From assembly GCF_002278035.1 (NCBI RefSeq), contig NZ_CP022605.1, positions 496,001-560,000 on the forward strand: DNA of 64,000 nucleotides. The letters are read 5' to 3'. The position numbers and the translations under genes are program-made. Below the pieces are notes generated by a model, which saw nothing but the letters and a program-made list of their open reading frames with translations, had not been told where the DNA came from and did no database searches. This document shows positions 44,419 to 53,187 of the stretch, piece after piece; within the stretch, counting starts at the first letter, position 1, and each line of letters begins with the position of its first letter. This DNA comes from Ochrobactrum quorumnocens (GTDB lineage Bacteria > Pseudomonadota > Alphaproteobacteria > Rhizobiales > Rhizobiaceae).

Positions 44419-44805
44419 ATGGAGACTACATTGGAGTTTCTCACGACCAGGAAGTCTGGGCGTGAGCCGCAGCGGCATTGGCCGGACGAGGTGAAGGCGC
44501 AGATCGTTTCCGAGACCCTTCGGCCCGGAGCGTTGGTGAATGAAGTTGCAGAACGCCACGGCCTTAAGCCAAACCACCTCTCGACTTGGCGAACGATGGC
44601 GCGGCAGGGCAAGCTGGTTCTGCCAGCACCCGAGGATGCGGTGGAGTTCGCGGCGGTTGTCGTCGATCCACCCATTGCGGAGCCGCCCATCAAGAAAGCC
44701 AGCCGTCCCGAGATCATCGTCGGCGCTGTCACGATTCGCTTGGAAGAAGGCGCGTCCGCCTGCCGGATCGCCGCTGTCGCACGTGCCTGTGCGGTTCCGG
44801 CATGA
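44419..44805 (+). CDS. IS66 accessory protein TnpA
   Basis: Transposase-like helix-turn-helix protein of 128 residues (RHWPDEVKAQIVSETLRPGALVNEVAERHGLKPNHLSTWRTMARQGKL), the usual first gene of IS66 elements. The ATG at 44419 follows GGGAG by seven bases. The upstream extension to 44380 is not needed. Its stop overlaps the TnpB start. Confidence 0.9.
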   Translation: METTLEFLTTRKSGREPQRHWPDEVKAQIVSETLRPGALVNEVAERHGLKPNHLSTWRTMARQGKLVLPAPEDAVEFAAVVVDPPIAEPPIKKASRPEIIVGAVTIRLEEGASACRIAAVARACAVPA

Positions 44806-45155
44806 TCTTTCCCTCGAACCGGGTTCGGATCATGGTGGCGACCAAGCCTGTCGATTTCCGCAAAGGTCACGACGGCTTGGCGGCGCTGGTCAAAAACGAA
44901 CTGCACAAGGACCCGTTCACGGGAACGGTCTTCGTATTCCGGTCACGCAAAGCGGATCGGTTAAAGCTGATCTACTGGGATGGCAGCGGTCTGGTGATGG
45001 CATACAAGCGGCTGGAGGAGCATACGTTCACCTGGCCAGACATCCGCGACGGTCTGATGACCCTGGGACATGCCCAGTTCGAAGCGCTGTTTGCCGGGCT
45101 CGACTGGCGTCGGGTCCGGTCCGTAGAGGCGCGAGCGCCAGCCGCAATCGAATAG
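44802..45155 (+). CDS. IS66 accessory protein TnpB (Orf2)
   Basis: Protein of 117 residues with the IS66 Orf2 hallmark block (VRIMVATKPVDFRKGHDGLAALV, FVFRSRKADRLKLIYWDGSGLVMAYKRLE). It overlaps tnpA by four bases (ATGA), showing coupled translation. Its role is to assist transposition; the exact function is unknown. Confidence 0.94.
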   Translation: MIFPSNRVRIMVATKPVDFRKGHDGLAALVKNELHKDPFTGTVFVFRSRKADRLKLIYWDGSGLVMAYKRLEEHTFTWPDIRDGLMTLGHAQFEALFAGLDWRRVRSVEARAPAAIE

Positions 45156-45223
45156 GTGCGTCACGATGACTCGGGTGGCAAATTCGGGCAGCGAGACGCC
45201 GCCCAATTTGATAAACTTCCAGT

Positions 45224-46768
45224 ATGTTGGACGCGGTCGATCTTCCAGACGATATTACTGCCCTGAAGGCGATGCTGATCGCCTCCCAGCTTCGTGAAGT
45301 CCGCAAGGACGAGCGGATCGAACGGCTGGAGAAACTGGTCGCCGCTTTCAAACAAGCCGCCTTTGGCCGCAAATCCGAGAAGGCCGATCCTGAGCAATTC
45401 GATCTTGCACTGGAAGACCTGGAAACGGCCATTGCGGCGATACATGCCGAAGACGACGCCGACAGTGCTCCAGGTAGGCCGCACCCCAAATCTCGCGCCG
45501 CCAATCGTGGCTCTCTTCCCGCCCATCTTCCTCGTATCGAAGAGATCATCGAGCCGGAAAGCTTGATCTGCAACTGTGGCGGCGGCCTGCATTGCATCGG
45601 CGAGGACGTGTCCGAGCGGCTGGATATCATTCCGGCGCAGTTCCGCGTTATCGTCACGCGTCGGCCAAAATATGCCTGCCGCGCCTGCACCGACGGCGTA
45701 TCCCCGGCTCCAGCACCAGCACGATTCATCCACGCTGGATTGCCTACCGAGGCGACTATCGCACATGTGTTGGTTTCGAAGTATGCCGATCACCTGCCGC
45801 TCTATCGGCAGGCCCAGATCATGAGCCGACAGGGTATTGATCTCGACCGGTCCACACTCGCCGATTGGGTCGGCCGGGCCGCATTCGAACTGCGCCCAGT
45901 CTTCGACGCTCTTATTGCCGACTTGAAGCGGTCGACGAAGCTGTTCATGGACGAGACGCGTGCGCCAGTCCTCGATCCTGGCTCCCGCAAGACCAAAACA
46001 GGATACTTCTGGGCATTGGCCCGTGATGACAGACCGTGGGACGGAGGTGCGCCGCCCGGCGTCGCCTTCACCTACGCACCCGGTCGCGGCGGAATATATG
46101 CCGAGCGGATATTGCAAGGATTCACAGGCATCCTCCAGGTCGATGAATATGCTGGATATAATCGACTGATCGCACCGGATCGTGTCGGTCCCGACATCCA
46201 GCTTGCCTATTGTTGGGCTCATGCCAAGCGCAAGCTGGTCGAGATCACGCGCAGCGGCTCAGCACCGATTGCCGAGGAGGGTGTAAAGCGGATCGGCGAA
46301 CTCTATCGGATCGAGGCCGAGCTACGCGGGCTCTCCGCAGAAGCTCGCCTCGCTGGGCGGCAAGAACGATCATCGCCATTGATTGCCGACATGCGAACCT
46401 GGCTGACGCAGCATCGCACCCGCGTCGCTGGTAAATCGCCGCTCGGCGAAGCGCTTTCCTACATCGCCAAATACTGGGATGGCCTCTGCATCTTCCTTAC
46501 CGACGGCCGGATCGAGATCGACAACAATACCGTCGAACGGACCATTCGGCCGATAGCGTTAAATCGGAAGAATGCTCTCTTTGCAGGCCACGATACTGGG
46601 GCCGAGAACTGGGGGACAATCGCCTCCCTGATCGAGACCTGCAAACTCAATGCCGTTGATCCACATGCCTACCTGACCAAGACGCTCACCGCCATCGTCA
46701 ATGGCCATAGGCAGAGCCGTATCGAAGAGCTGATGCCGTGGAATTATTCGCGGCGGTCAAACGGATAA
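45224..46768 (+). CDS. IS66-family transposase TnpC
   Basis: DDE transposase of 514 residues. It has an N-terminal coiled-coil/leucine-zipper-like region (LREVRKDERIERLEKLVAAFKQAAFGRKSEK) and a zinc-finger-like Cys region (ICNCGGGLHC, YACRAC). The catalytic domain has acids in LFMDETRAPVL, LQVDEYAGYNRL and EIDNNTVERTIRPIAL. It appears complete and intact, so the element may still be mobile. Confidence 0.94.
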   Translation: MLDAVDLPDDITALKAMLIASQLREVRKDERIERLEKLVAAFKQAAFGRKSEKADPEQFDLALEDLETAIAAIHAEDDADSAPGRPHPKSRAANRGSLPAHLPRIEEIIEPESLICNCGGGLHCIGEDVSERLDIIPAQFRVIVTRRPKYACRACTDGVSPAPAPARFIHAGLPTEATIAHVLVSKYADHLPLYRQAQIMSRQGIDLDRSTLADWVGRAAFELRPVFDALIADLKRSTKLFMDETRAPVLDPGSRKTKTGYFWALARDDRPWDGGAPPGVAFTYAPGRGGIYAERILQGFTGILQVDEYAGYNRLIAPDRVGPDIQLAYCWAHAKRKLVEITRSGSAPIAEEGVKRIGELYRIEAELRGLSAEARLAGRQERSSPLIADMRTWLTQHRTRVAGKSPLGEALSYIAKYWDGLCIFLTDGRIEIDNNTVERTIRPIALNRKNALFAGHDTGAENWGTIASLIETCKLNAVDPHAYLTKTLTAIVNGHRQSRIEELMPWNYSRRSNG

Positions 46769-46800
46769 AGTCTGCTGTCGGCCCAAAGCTGCCATTAGAC

Positions 46801-47640
46801 TCAACGATTTACATTTGTTTTCAAACCGGCTTGCAGTCGCTCGAAGCTTTTCGGATCATGAGCAAATTGTGTAATCGTGGGACGACGAGCGCAGAGTTCA
46901 CGCATGCGCCTTGTGGTGTCGTGGTGGATGGCCGCGCTGAATGCCACGCCGTCAACCTGCCCCTCGATCATTGCCTGTTCGCTGTATGAGGCGTCTCCTG
47001 CGATCAGTACGCAGTGATCTTCCATTTCAACGATTACAGACATGTGGCCGAGCGTGTGTCCGGGGGTGGGTACGATACGAACCCGACTGTCTGACGTGAG
47101 CACACTCGACCGTTCAAAAGTCTCCCATGGAGAGTCTTTGAAATCTACGAGGGAAGGCTTGAGCCACTTGGGATAATGGGAGTTGAGATAGCCCACGGCC
47201 GGACCCGTCTTCGATAGTGCAGCGGCCGCTTCGGGACGACTGATCAATATTTCGCTGTTCGGGAAGTGGTTGAGACCGCCCGCGTGATCCCCGTGCATAT
47301 GTGTCATGATTACCCAGCGGACGTCTTTGGGGTCGAATCCCATCGCGCGAAGGCGTGGCCCTACCTCTTCCTCAGGCTTCACCCACCGACGCTCGCAGAA
47401 CTGCATGAACGGATGCCACCAGGGCTGGTAGCCCGGATCATTGGCATGAGAGCTTTCCCCGGTGTCGACAACGATCAGGCCTTCAGGGTGCTCGACCAGC
47501 CAGCATCCAATCGGGAGACGCGGGCTCCAGTTTTTATCTATTATCACATCCAACGCGCGCGCCGGGCGAGGTTCAAACCTAGCTTGCTCGTGCCTGCTTT
47601 TGATCTGTACATCGCCAGTTTGAATGCAATGGATTTTCAT
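46801..47640 (-). CDS. MBL-fold metallo-hydrolase (lactonase-like)
   Basis: Metallo-beta-lactamase-fold hydrolase of 279 residues. The metal motif is THMHGDHAGG at about residue 113, with later ligands in TPGHTLGHMS (His) and IAGDASYSE (Asp). The substrate-side N-terminus resembles N-acyl homoserine lactonases of the AttM/AiiA type, but MBL functions diverge, so 'lactonase' is tentative. It is divergent from a TetR gene with a shared palindrome, indicating an inducible hydrolase/regulator pair. Confidence 0.85.
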   Translation of the reverse strand: MKIHCIQTGDVQIKSRHEQARFEPRPARALDVIIDKNWSPRLPIGCWLVEHPEGLIVVDTGESSHANDPGYQPWWHPFMQFCERRWVKPEEEVGPRLRAMGFDPKDVRWVIMTHMHGDHAGGLNHFPNSEILISRPEAAAALSKTGPAVGYLNSHYPKWLKPSLVDFKDSPWETFERSSVLTSDSRVRIVPTPGHTLGHMSVIVEMEDHCVLIAGDASYSEQAMIEGQVDGVAFSAAIHHDTTRRMRELCARRPTITQFAHDPKSFERLQAGLKTNVNR

Positions 47641-47650
47641 GGTAGCGTCC

Positions 47651-47672
47651 TAAAGCAACAAGTGTTGCTTTA
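47651..47672. promoter_or_regulatory. Perfect palindrome in MBL/TetR divergent promoter
   Basis: Arms TAAAGCAAC and GTTGCTTTA around AAGT, a 22-base perfect dyad inside a 54-base divergent interval. This is the expected form and location of a TetR operator able to control both genes. Confidence 0.8.
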
Positions 47673-47694
47673 TGAGTAAGGATACAATTCATCT

Positions 47695-48312
47695 ATGTCA
47701 ACGGACATCCAAGACGCAAAGTTCGACACGGTGAAAGAACGCCCCGGTGGGCGGAGTTCGCAGGTAAAAATGGCTGTGATGAATGGGGTTCGATCTGAAC
47801 TTTCGCGTGTCGGTTATTCCAAGCTGTCTCACCGGGGAGTGGCTGCCGCAGCGGACGTAAATCACGTGACCGTCTACCGCCGTTGGCCGACAAAGGCGCG
47901 ACTGGTGGCCGACCTATTCCGTGATCTCGCCGCCGACTTGGTACCTATACCTGATACGGGCAGCCTTCATGGTGACTTCGACGCCTACCTCTCCAGCATC
48001 GTTCAGATGCTCAACGATCAGTCCTTGAAGCACTTGCTGCAAACCTTTTTCGTCGCGTCATTCGATGGAGACGAGGCTGTAGAAAGTGTAATTTCGGAGA
48101 TATGGCGGGAAAGGTTTTCTGATGCCGAAATCATGATAGATCGCGCGGTCGAACGGGCCGAAATTCCAGTGACCGAGCGAGGAAATGACGCACTCGAGTG
48201 TCTTGTGTCGCCCGTCTGGTTCCGCACATTCATAAGTAGAAAGCCGATCGATGGGAAGTTCATCGATCAGCTTGCAGCGCAAGCCTCTTCACTACTTAAG
48301 ACGGCGAAATAA
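47695..48312 (+). CDS. TetR-family regulator
   Basis: Regulator of 205 residues with an N-terminal TetR helix-turn-helix (YSKLSHRGVAAAADVNHVTVYRRWPTKARLVADLF) and a C-terminal ligand domain. It is divergent from the MBL hydrolase gene and probably represses it and itself through the palindrome between them. Its stop overlaps an ATG at 48312 of a frame that runs into the truncated IS6 copy. Confidence 0.92.
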   Translation: MSTDIQDAKFDTVKERPGGRSSQVKMAVMNGVRSELSRVGYSKLSHRGVAAAADVNHVTVYRRWPTKARLVADLFRDLAADLVPIPDTGSLHGDFDAYLSSIVQMLNDQSLKHLLQTFFVASFDGDEAVESVISEIWRERFSDAEIMIDRAVERAEIPVTERGNDALECLVSPVWFRTFISRKPIDGKFIDQLAAQASSLLKTAK

Positions 48313-48428
48313 TGGTTCCAACGCTTCAGCGCGACCGCTCTTGGCGCATTCTTGTCATCCACGTCGCCGCGGTAGATTTCGGGACGACACACCGCGCCTG
48401 GTCAACGTGCGAGGAAAACACCGCTTAC
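48313..48428. other. Unassigned stretch between TetR gene and IS6 fragment
   Basis: An ATG at 48312 opens a frame fused in phase to the truncated transposase. The first 39 residues have no recognisable family, and the fusion is probably accidental. Confidence 0.4.
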
Positions 48429-48947
48429 CTTGAGCGCTTCAACCGCAAGAAACGCCAAGTCACTCGAAAATGGAACGTCGATGAAACCTATGTTCGCGTC
48501 AAAGGCCAATGGATGTATTTCTACCGTGCCATTGATAGTAATGGTGATACGGTTGAGTTCTGGTTTAGTAAAGAGCGTGACTTAAGGGCTGCCAAACGCT
48601 TTATGCGCAAGGCTTTAGCACGCCATGGCAGACCGACCCGCATCACGGTCGATGGCAGCCAGACAAACCGAACAGCAATCATCCAGTGTGACGCCGAAGA
48701 TCGACTAAAGCGAGGTGGAAACCCGATTGTTATTCAATCCTCCAAGTACATGAACAACAACATTGAACAGGATCACCGGCGTATCAAACGCCGGATAAGA
48801 TCCATGCTTGGGTTCAAATGCACAGTCTCAGCCAGCATCACTTTGGCTGGTATCGAACTCATTCACATGATGCGAAAGCAGCAGGGCATTTTCGCCGCAG
48901 CGACACCGCTTTCACTCAAACAACAGTTCACAGCCCTCACAGCATAA
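48429..48947 (+). pseudogene. Truncated IS6-family transposase
   Basis: The last 172 codons of the transposase, from LERFNRKKRQVTRKWNV to the normal C-terminus, differ from the complete copy by an Arg-to-Gln change in the visible start region. All three catalytic acids remain, but the DNA-binding N-terminus is gone. Confidence 0.88.
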
Positions 48948-49001
48948 TTGCGTCTGCAGCCAAGGCATGCTCCGTGATGAACGAATTTTTGCAACGGAAC
49001 C
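48429..49001 (+). mobile_element. IS6-family element, 5'-truncated copy
   Basis: Second copy of the 34302-35114 element, in opposite orientation. It starts abruptly at CTTGAGCGCTTC inside the transposase gene and ends at the intact terminal repeat (GGTTCCGTTGCAAA inverted, ending 49001). The left inverted repeat and about 55 codons are missing, so it cannot move by itself. Confidence 0.85.
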
Positions 49002-49002
49002 G

Positions 49003-49401
49003 TTGAAAGAACACTGTTCTTGTTGCGCTATATCTCGGACCCGCAGATCCGGCGCTCCATTCGCGCCGAGACGACCAAGATCGAGTCCTACAACGACTTT
49101 CTCGACTGGATTACCTTCGGCGGCCCAGTCATCAAGAGCGGCGATCCGGTCGAGCAGGAAAAACAGGTCAAATACGCCAGCCTGATCGCCAACGCTATCA
49201 TGCTATCCAATGTCGAGGACCTGACCGGTGTCCTTTCCGCCATGGCGGACGACGGTATTCGCGTTACCCCCCGACTTGGCCGCCTCTCTCAGTCCATATA
49301 CCCGAAAACAAATCCGGCGCTTCGGAAAGTACTCTCTCGACATGGAGGACTTGCCGGAGCCACTGGTTCCTGCCCCGCTGCCCTTCGAAATTCCACTGTG
49401 A
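49003..49401 (+). pseudogene. Tn3-family transposase, C-terminal remnant with frameshift
   Basis: The fragment LRYISDPQIRRSIRAETTKIESYNDFLDWITFGG continues with GDPVEQEKQVKYASLIANAIMLSNVEDLTGVLSAMADDG, the conserved C-terminal part of Tn3 TnpA. A frame change near 49290 is needed to read on to RKQIRRFGKYSLDMEDLPEP and the natural stop at 49401. The 5' part is absent, replaced by the IS6 fragment. No 38-bp Tn3 terminal repeat was recognised. Confidence 0.85.
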
Positions 49402-49649
49402 CCGGTTTCTACACGTATCCTGAACCTACCCCAGCCTAACCTCACAGAAATAGAGTCGATGACAAGAAGACGACAAACAAATTTTCTCTTGATATTAGCG
49501 CTCGCGGCCCTCGAAATGGGGTGCAGTTCAGCAAGCGTTTTGGTTTTAACATACTTGCTGAGCTTTTTTACATTATTGCAACAAGCAGGTTAATCGGATA
49601 CACTCACGATGTATTTGGTGCAGATTTCCAAAAACCGAGATCCTTCTAA
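49402..49649. other. Gap between Tn3 remnant and importer operon
   Basis: About 250 bases, AT-rich, with no gene recognised. It marks the switch from mobile debris to the minus-strand importer genes. Confidence 0.5.
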
Positions 49650-50660
49650 TTACTTGCTTTTTCTCGTCGGTAGAGTGAGCTCGCGTCCGTTCATAATTCC
49701 TTTTGGCCGCATAATTAGAATGAGTATCATGACTACGCCTAAGCCAACCTCCTGTAGACCTTTAGGAAGTTGCACGATAGCGTTATCTGTCTCCAGCATA
49801 CGCAGAACTTCAGTGACACCCGTTAACAGAATAACACCTATTACCGCTCCGGAAAGACTTTGCAGGCCACCGACAATTAACATTGCCAAAACGAGGAATG
49901 TCATCGTGAGATAAAATGTATCGACAGAAAGCACACCCATAAAAGAGGAATAGAACGCACCCCCTACCCCGGCAATTACCGCACTAAGCATCCAAGCCGC
50001 GAATCTTGCATAACCAACATTTACGCCCGACGAACGAGCTGCAACGATTTCGTCACGACTTGCCTTGAGCATTAAACCATAACGCGATGACTGGAAAGCA
50101 AACGCGACTAATACAGCGCTCACTGCACCTACTGCTGCTGCATAAGGCCCAATATCAACTGGTATATTCGATATTGATGCAGTTCCACCAGTAACAGATT
50201 CCCAATTGCTGTAGACTGCGAAGACGATTGCCAAAAATGCAAAAGTTGCAATTGACGCGGCTATTCCACTAAGGCGTACTATCAGTACTCCAACGCAAGC
50301 CGCAACGATGGCGGATAGGCCCGCCGCAGCGAGAATGCCTGCATAAAGAGGATAGCTGTTGTCCTGAAGTAATGTCGGCAGTCCTGACATGTATAGAGGT
50401 TTGACCATTGGAAGTGTACAGCACGTAAACCATACCGAGGCATATGCGCCAATTGCCACAAAACCCACGTGCCCAAAAGACAAAACACCGGAATTTCCTA
50501 CAAATATATAAACGCCGACCACAATAATGATACGGATCATCATTTCAGTGATAACCTGAGGCATAGAACCTCCAAGCGAAATACTTACGAGGGCGAGTAT
50601 CAAAAGTAGAGGCACAATAACCAAAACTGGCCACAGGTATCTGATAGAAGAGTTCAACAT
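49650..50660 (-). CDS. ABC importer permease, LivM type
   Basis: Inner-membrane permease of 336 residues with about nine helices. The LivM segments GNSGVLSFGHVGFVAIGAYASVWF and LIVGGLQSLSGAVIGVILLTG are visible, as is the cytoplasmic coupling segment LKASRDEIVAARSSGVNVGYARFAAWMLSA. It is the last gene of the minus-strand unit starting with the SDR or LivG gene, 10 bases downstream of the LivH-type gene. Confidence 0.92.
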   Translation of the reverse strand: MLNSSIRYLWPVLVIVPLLLILALVSISLGGSMPQVITEMMIRIIIVVGVYIFVGNSGVLSFGHVGFVAIGAYASVWFTCCTLPMVKPLYMSGLPTLLQDNSYPLYAGILAAAGLSAIVAACVGVLIVRLSGIAASIATFAFLAIVFAVYSNWESVTGGTASISNIPVDIGPYAAAVGAVSAVLVAFAFQSSRYGLMLKASRDEIVAARSSGVNVGYARFAAWMLSAVIAGVGGAFYSSFMGVLSVDTFYLTMTFLVLAMLIVGGLQSLSGAVIGVILLTGVTEVLRMLETDNAIVQLPKGLQEVGLGVVMILILIMRPKGIMNGRELTLPTRKSK

Positions 50661-50670
50661 AGAAAAATCC

Positions 50671-51585
50671 TTAAATCCGTTCTTCCAGTGCTTTTACTCG
50701 GATGATTCCGCCTGGGCGGAATGCGAGAAAGAGGAACAGCAAACCAAACAGGAAAGCATCTCTAAAAGAACGCAGATCGATAGGAAGATAAGCTTGCAAA
50801 AACGAGCTCGCCATTCCGACAGCGAGAGCGCCAAGGACAGCTCCGGTTAAGCTTCCCATGCCGCCAATAACTGTGGCTATGAAGGCATAGGTTATCACTG
50901 AAGCGCCCATTGTCGGCGAAAGAACACCCGTTTGCGCTACAAGTAGTAGAGACACGGCAGCTGCCATGATTCCACTTATGGCAAAAGCAAGGCCAATAAC
51001 GAAGTTACCTTTTACCCCAAGATAACGCGCCATTGTAAAGTCTTCCGATGCGGCTCTCATTTGAATGCCGTATCTGGTTTTGTGCAGAAATAATGTTAGC
51101 GCGACAAGAAGGACTACTGTTGTAATGATAACGACGAACTGAAGCGCAGGAATTCGGACGCCAGCTATTTCAATGATCTGAGATAGTGAAGGCCAGAGCC
51201 CAATAGACTTTGACCGCCCACTATAGATCATAAGAATAATATTTTGCACCACGTATCCCAGTGCGAAGGATGCAACCATGAGAGTTGCGGGGTGTGCTCT
51301 TCTAAGACGTGAAAAGACCAAGCGGTCTGAAAGCAATGCAAATCCAACAACCACGCAACAGACGGCTGGTACTATAACCCAGATGGGAAGTGAACCGATG
51401 AAGGCGGTAGCTGTTACTGCCGATGACGGAACGATCAAGCTGTATGCGCCGATCGTAATAAATTCGCCATGAGCGAAGTTTATAAGACGAAGAATGCCGA
51501 ATAGAAGCCCAATACCAAGAGCGACAAGAGCATATAAACTTCCGAGACTTATGGCGTCAAAGAATGTTTGGATGAAGTAGCTCAC
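50671..51585 (-). CDS. ABC importer permease, LivH type
   Basis: Permease of 304 residues with the motif FGILRLINFAHGEFITIGAYSLI and the C-terminal pore segment VIGGMGSLTGAVLGALAVGMASSFLQAYLP. Its start shares a base with the LivF-type gene stop, so translation is coupled. It forms the pore with the LivM-type partner. Confidence 0.92.
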   Translation of the reverse strand: MSYFIQTFFDAISLGSLYALVALGIGLLFGILRLINFAHGEFITIGAYSLIVPSSAVTATAFIGSLPIWVIVPAVCCVVVGFALLSDRLVFSRLRRAHPATLMVASFALGYVVQNIILMIYSGRSKSIGLWPSLSQIIEIAGVRIPALQFVVIITTVVLLVALTLFLHKTRYGIQMRAASEDFTMARYLGVKGNFVIGLAFAISGIMAAAVSLLLVAQTGVLSPTMGASVITYAFIATVIGGMGSLTGAVLGALAVGMASSFLQAYLPIDLRSFRDAFLFGLLFLFLAFRPGGIIRVKALEERI

Positions 51586-52349
51586 TATACGACCTCATTT
51601 GATACCGATTCATGGGACGACGAGTGGCCAAAATATGCGTCGGAAAGTGCTGTGCTTTCCTTCATGCTGGCCGCAGAGCCACTGAGTCTTATCGACCCTT
51701 CGCGTAGCACATGTATCTCGTCAGCAACGCGAAGCGCTCGTTTCGATGTTTGCTCGTTGATAAGAAGTGTCAAGTTATTCAAACCGCGTGAAGCTAAAAG
51801 TGTTTCATAAACTTCATCAACTATCTTAGGCGCCAGTCCAAGTGACGGCTCATCAATCATCAATAGTGAGGGACGCGTCATCAACGCGCGAGCGATAACA
51901 AGCATCTGTTGCTCGCCACCTGACAGTTTACCTGCGGCCTGTGAGAGCCTTTCACCGAGCCGAGGAAACAGTTTTAGCATTCGCTCAAAATCTTCAGGAA
52001 TATTTTCACGATCCTTACGCATGTAAGACGCAACGATAAGGTTTTCCCGGACGCTCATGCTTGGAAATACATGTCTCCCCTCGGGAACCAGAGAAACACC
52101 TAACGTTGCGATCGTTTCCGGTTTTTTGCCCCGGAAGGAGTTGCCCTCCAACAATATATCACCGTCTGAGAATCTCACGCCTCCCGCGATCGCTTTCATT
52201 ATCGTGGACTTTCCAGCGCCATTGGGTCCGACAATCACGGTGATCGACCCAGGTCTGAGCGAAAATGATATACCTCTGACTGCTGTCATCTTTCCATATG
52301 AAACTGTTAAGTTTGACACTTCGAGTATGTGGCGTGAATGAGAAATCAA
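51585..52349 (-). CDS. ABC importer ATPase, LivF type
   Basis: ATPase of 254 residues with Walker A GPNGAGKST, signature LSGGEQQMLVIARAL, Walker B LLMIDEPSLGLAP and an INEQ in the H-loop position, as usual for LivF. It overlaps the LivG-type gene by four bases. Confidence 0.94.
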   Translation of the reverse strand: MISHSRHILEVSNLTVSYGKMTAVRGISFSLRPGSITVIVGPNGAGKSTIMKAIAGGVRFSDGDILLEGNSFRGKKPETIATLGVSLVPEGRHVFPSMSVRENLIVASYMRKDRENIPEDFERMLKLFPRLGERLSQAAGKLSGGEQQMLVIARALMTRPSLLMIDEPSLGLAPKIVDEVYETLLASRGLNNLTLLINEQTSKRALRVADEIHVLREGSIRLSGSAASMKESTALSDAYFGHSSSHESVSNEVV

Positions 52350-53083
52350 AGTTCTGCTCCCAGATATGCTTCGATTACCGCTGTATTGTTACGGACTTCG
52401 TCGGCACTGCCCTCCGCCAACGTTTGCCCCACATCAAGAACATGAAGCCGATTACTCACGCTCATGACCACCGTCATATTATGTTCAATCAGCAGAACCC
52501 CGCAGCCAAATTCTGTAGGAAGCACTTTGATTATTTCCATTAGCTCATGACATTCGCTGTCGGACATTCCCGCGGCTGGTTCGTCCAATAGCATGTATGT
52601 TGGGTTCATTGCCAAAGCTCGAGCGATACCTACCCGACGTTCGTCCGTGTATGGTAAAGTAGAAGCATCTTTATCTCCGACAGGACCAAGACCGAGCCGC
52701 TCTAAAAGAATAGTTGAATCGCGACGAGCACGAGCGCGCGACATGCCTAGCGCTACCATTGGAACCTCTATATTCTCTCTCACAGAAAGATCCGCGAAAA
52801 GACGTCCTGATTGAAATGTCCGAGCAACACCATTCAGACGATAATCGGCAGCAGACCATCTAAAGGCGTCCACTCCGTCCACTGTTATATGACCATCGCT
52901 TAATTTTTGAAAACCGCTGAGGCAGTTAACTAGGGTTGTCTTCCCTGCACCATTGGGGCCAATCAGCCCCACGATTTCTTGCGGCTTCAACGAAAGGCTG
53001 ATGTTGCTGAGTGCTACTAATCCGCCAAACCGAACCGAAACACTATTTGCCACAAGTTCTTTTCGCGTTTGATCTTCTACCAT
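52346..53083 (-). CDS. ABC importer ATPase, LivG type
   Basis: ATPase of 245 residues with Walker A GPNGAGKTT, signature region TLPYTDERRVGIARALAMNP, Walker B YMLLDEPAAGM and H-loop LIEHNM. The signature Leu-Ser-Gly-Gly is replaced by LPYTD, a variant seen in some LivG proteins. AGGAACAG precedes the start. Confidence 0.93.
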   Translation of the reverse strand: MVEDQTRKELVANSVSVRFGGLVALSNISLSLKPQEIVGLIGPNGAGKTTLVNCLSGFQKLSDGHITVDGVDAFRWSAADYRLNGVARTFQSGRLFADLSVRENIEVPMVALGMSRARARRDSTILLERLGLGPVGDKDASTLPYTDERRVGIARALAMNPTYMLLDEPAAGMSDSECHELMEIIKVLPTEFGCGVLLIEHNMTVVMSVSNRLHVLDVGQTLAEGSADEVRNNTAVIEAYLGAEL

Positions 53084-53187
53084 CTGTTCCTACATCGGTC
53101 GCAGAGTATTCAATGAAAATGCACGTTGGTCCGGACACCTTGGCAATGGAGATACTTCTATCTAAACACCAGTATCTGTGGGATTAT

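Larger units (their letters stand above)
44340..46800 (+). mobile_element. IS66-family insertion sequence
   Basis: Three-gene IS66 element (OrfA-TnpB-TnpC) that appears intact at the coding level. The terminal repeats could not be placed by eye, so both ends are approximate. Confidence 0.6.

Noticed and set aside
45161..46222. Open frame of 353 codons on the minus strand
   Set aside because: It lies wholly antisense to the IS66 tnpC gene, which has clear catalytic motifs, and its product has no recognisable family.
48312..48947. 211-codon frame as a novel fusion protein
   Set aside because: The C-terminal 172 codons are a truncated IS6 transposase; the N-terminal 39 codons are probably accidental read-in.
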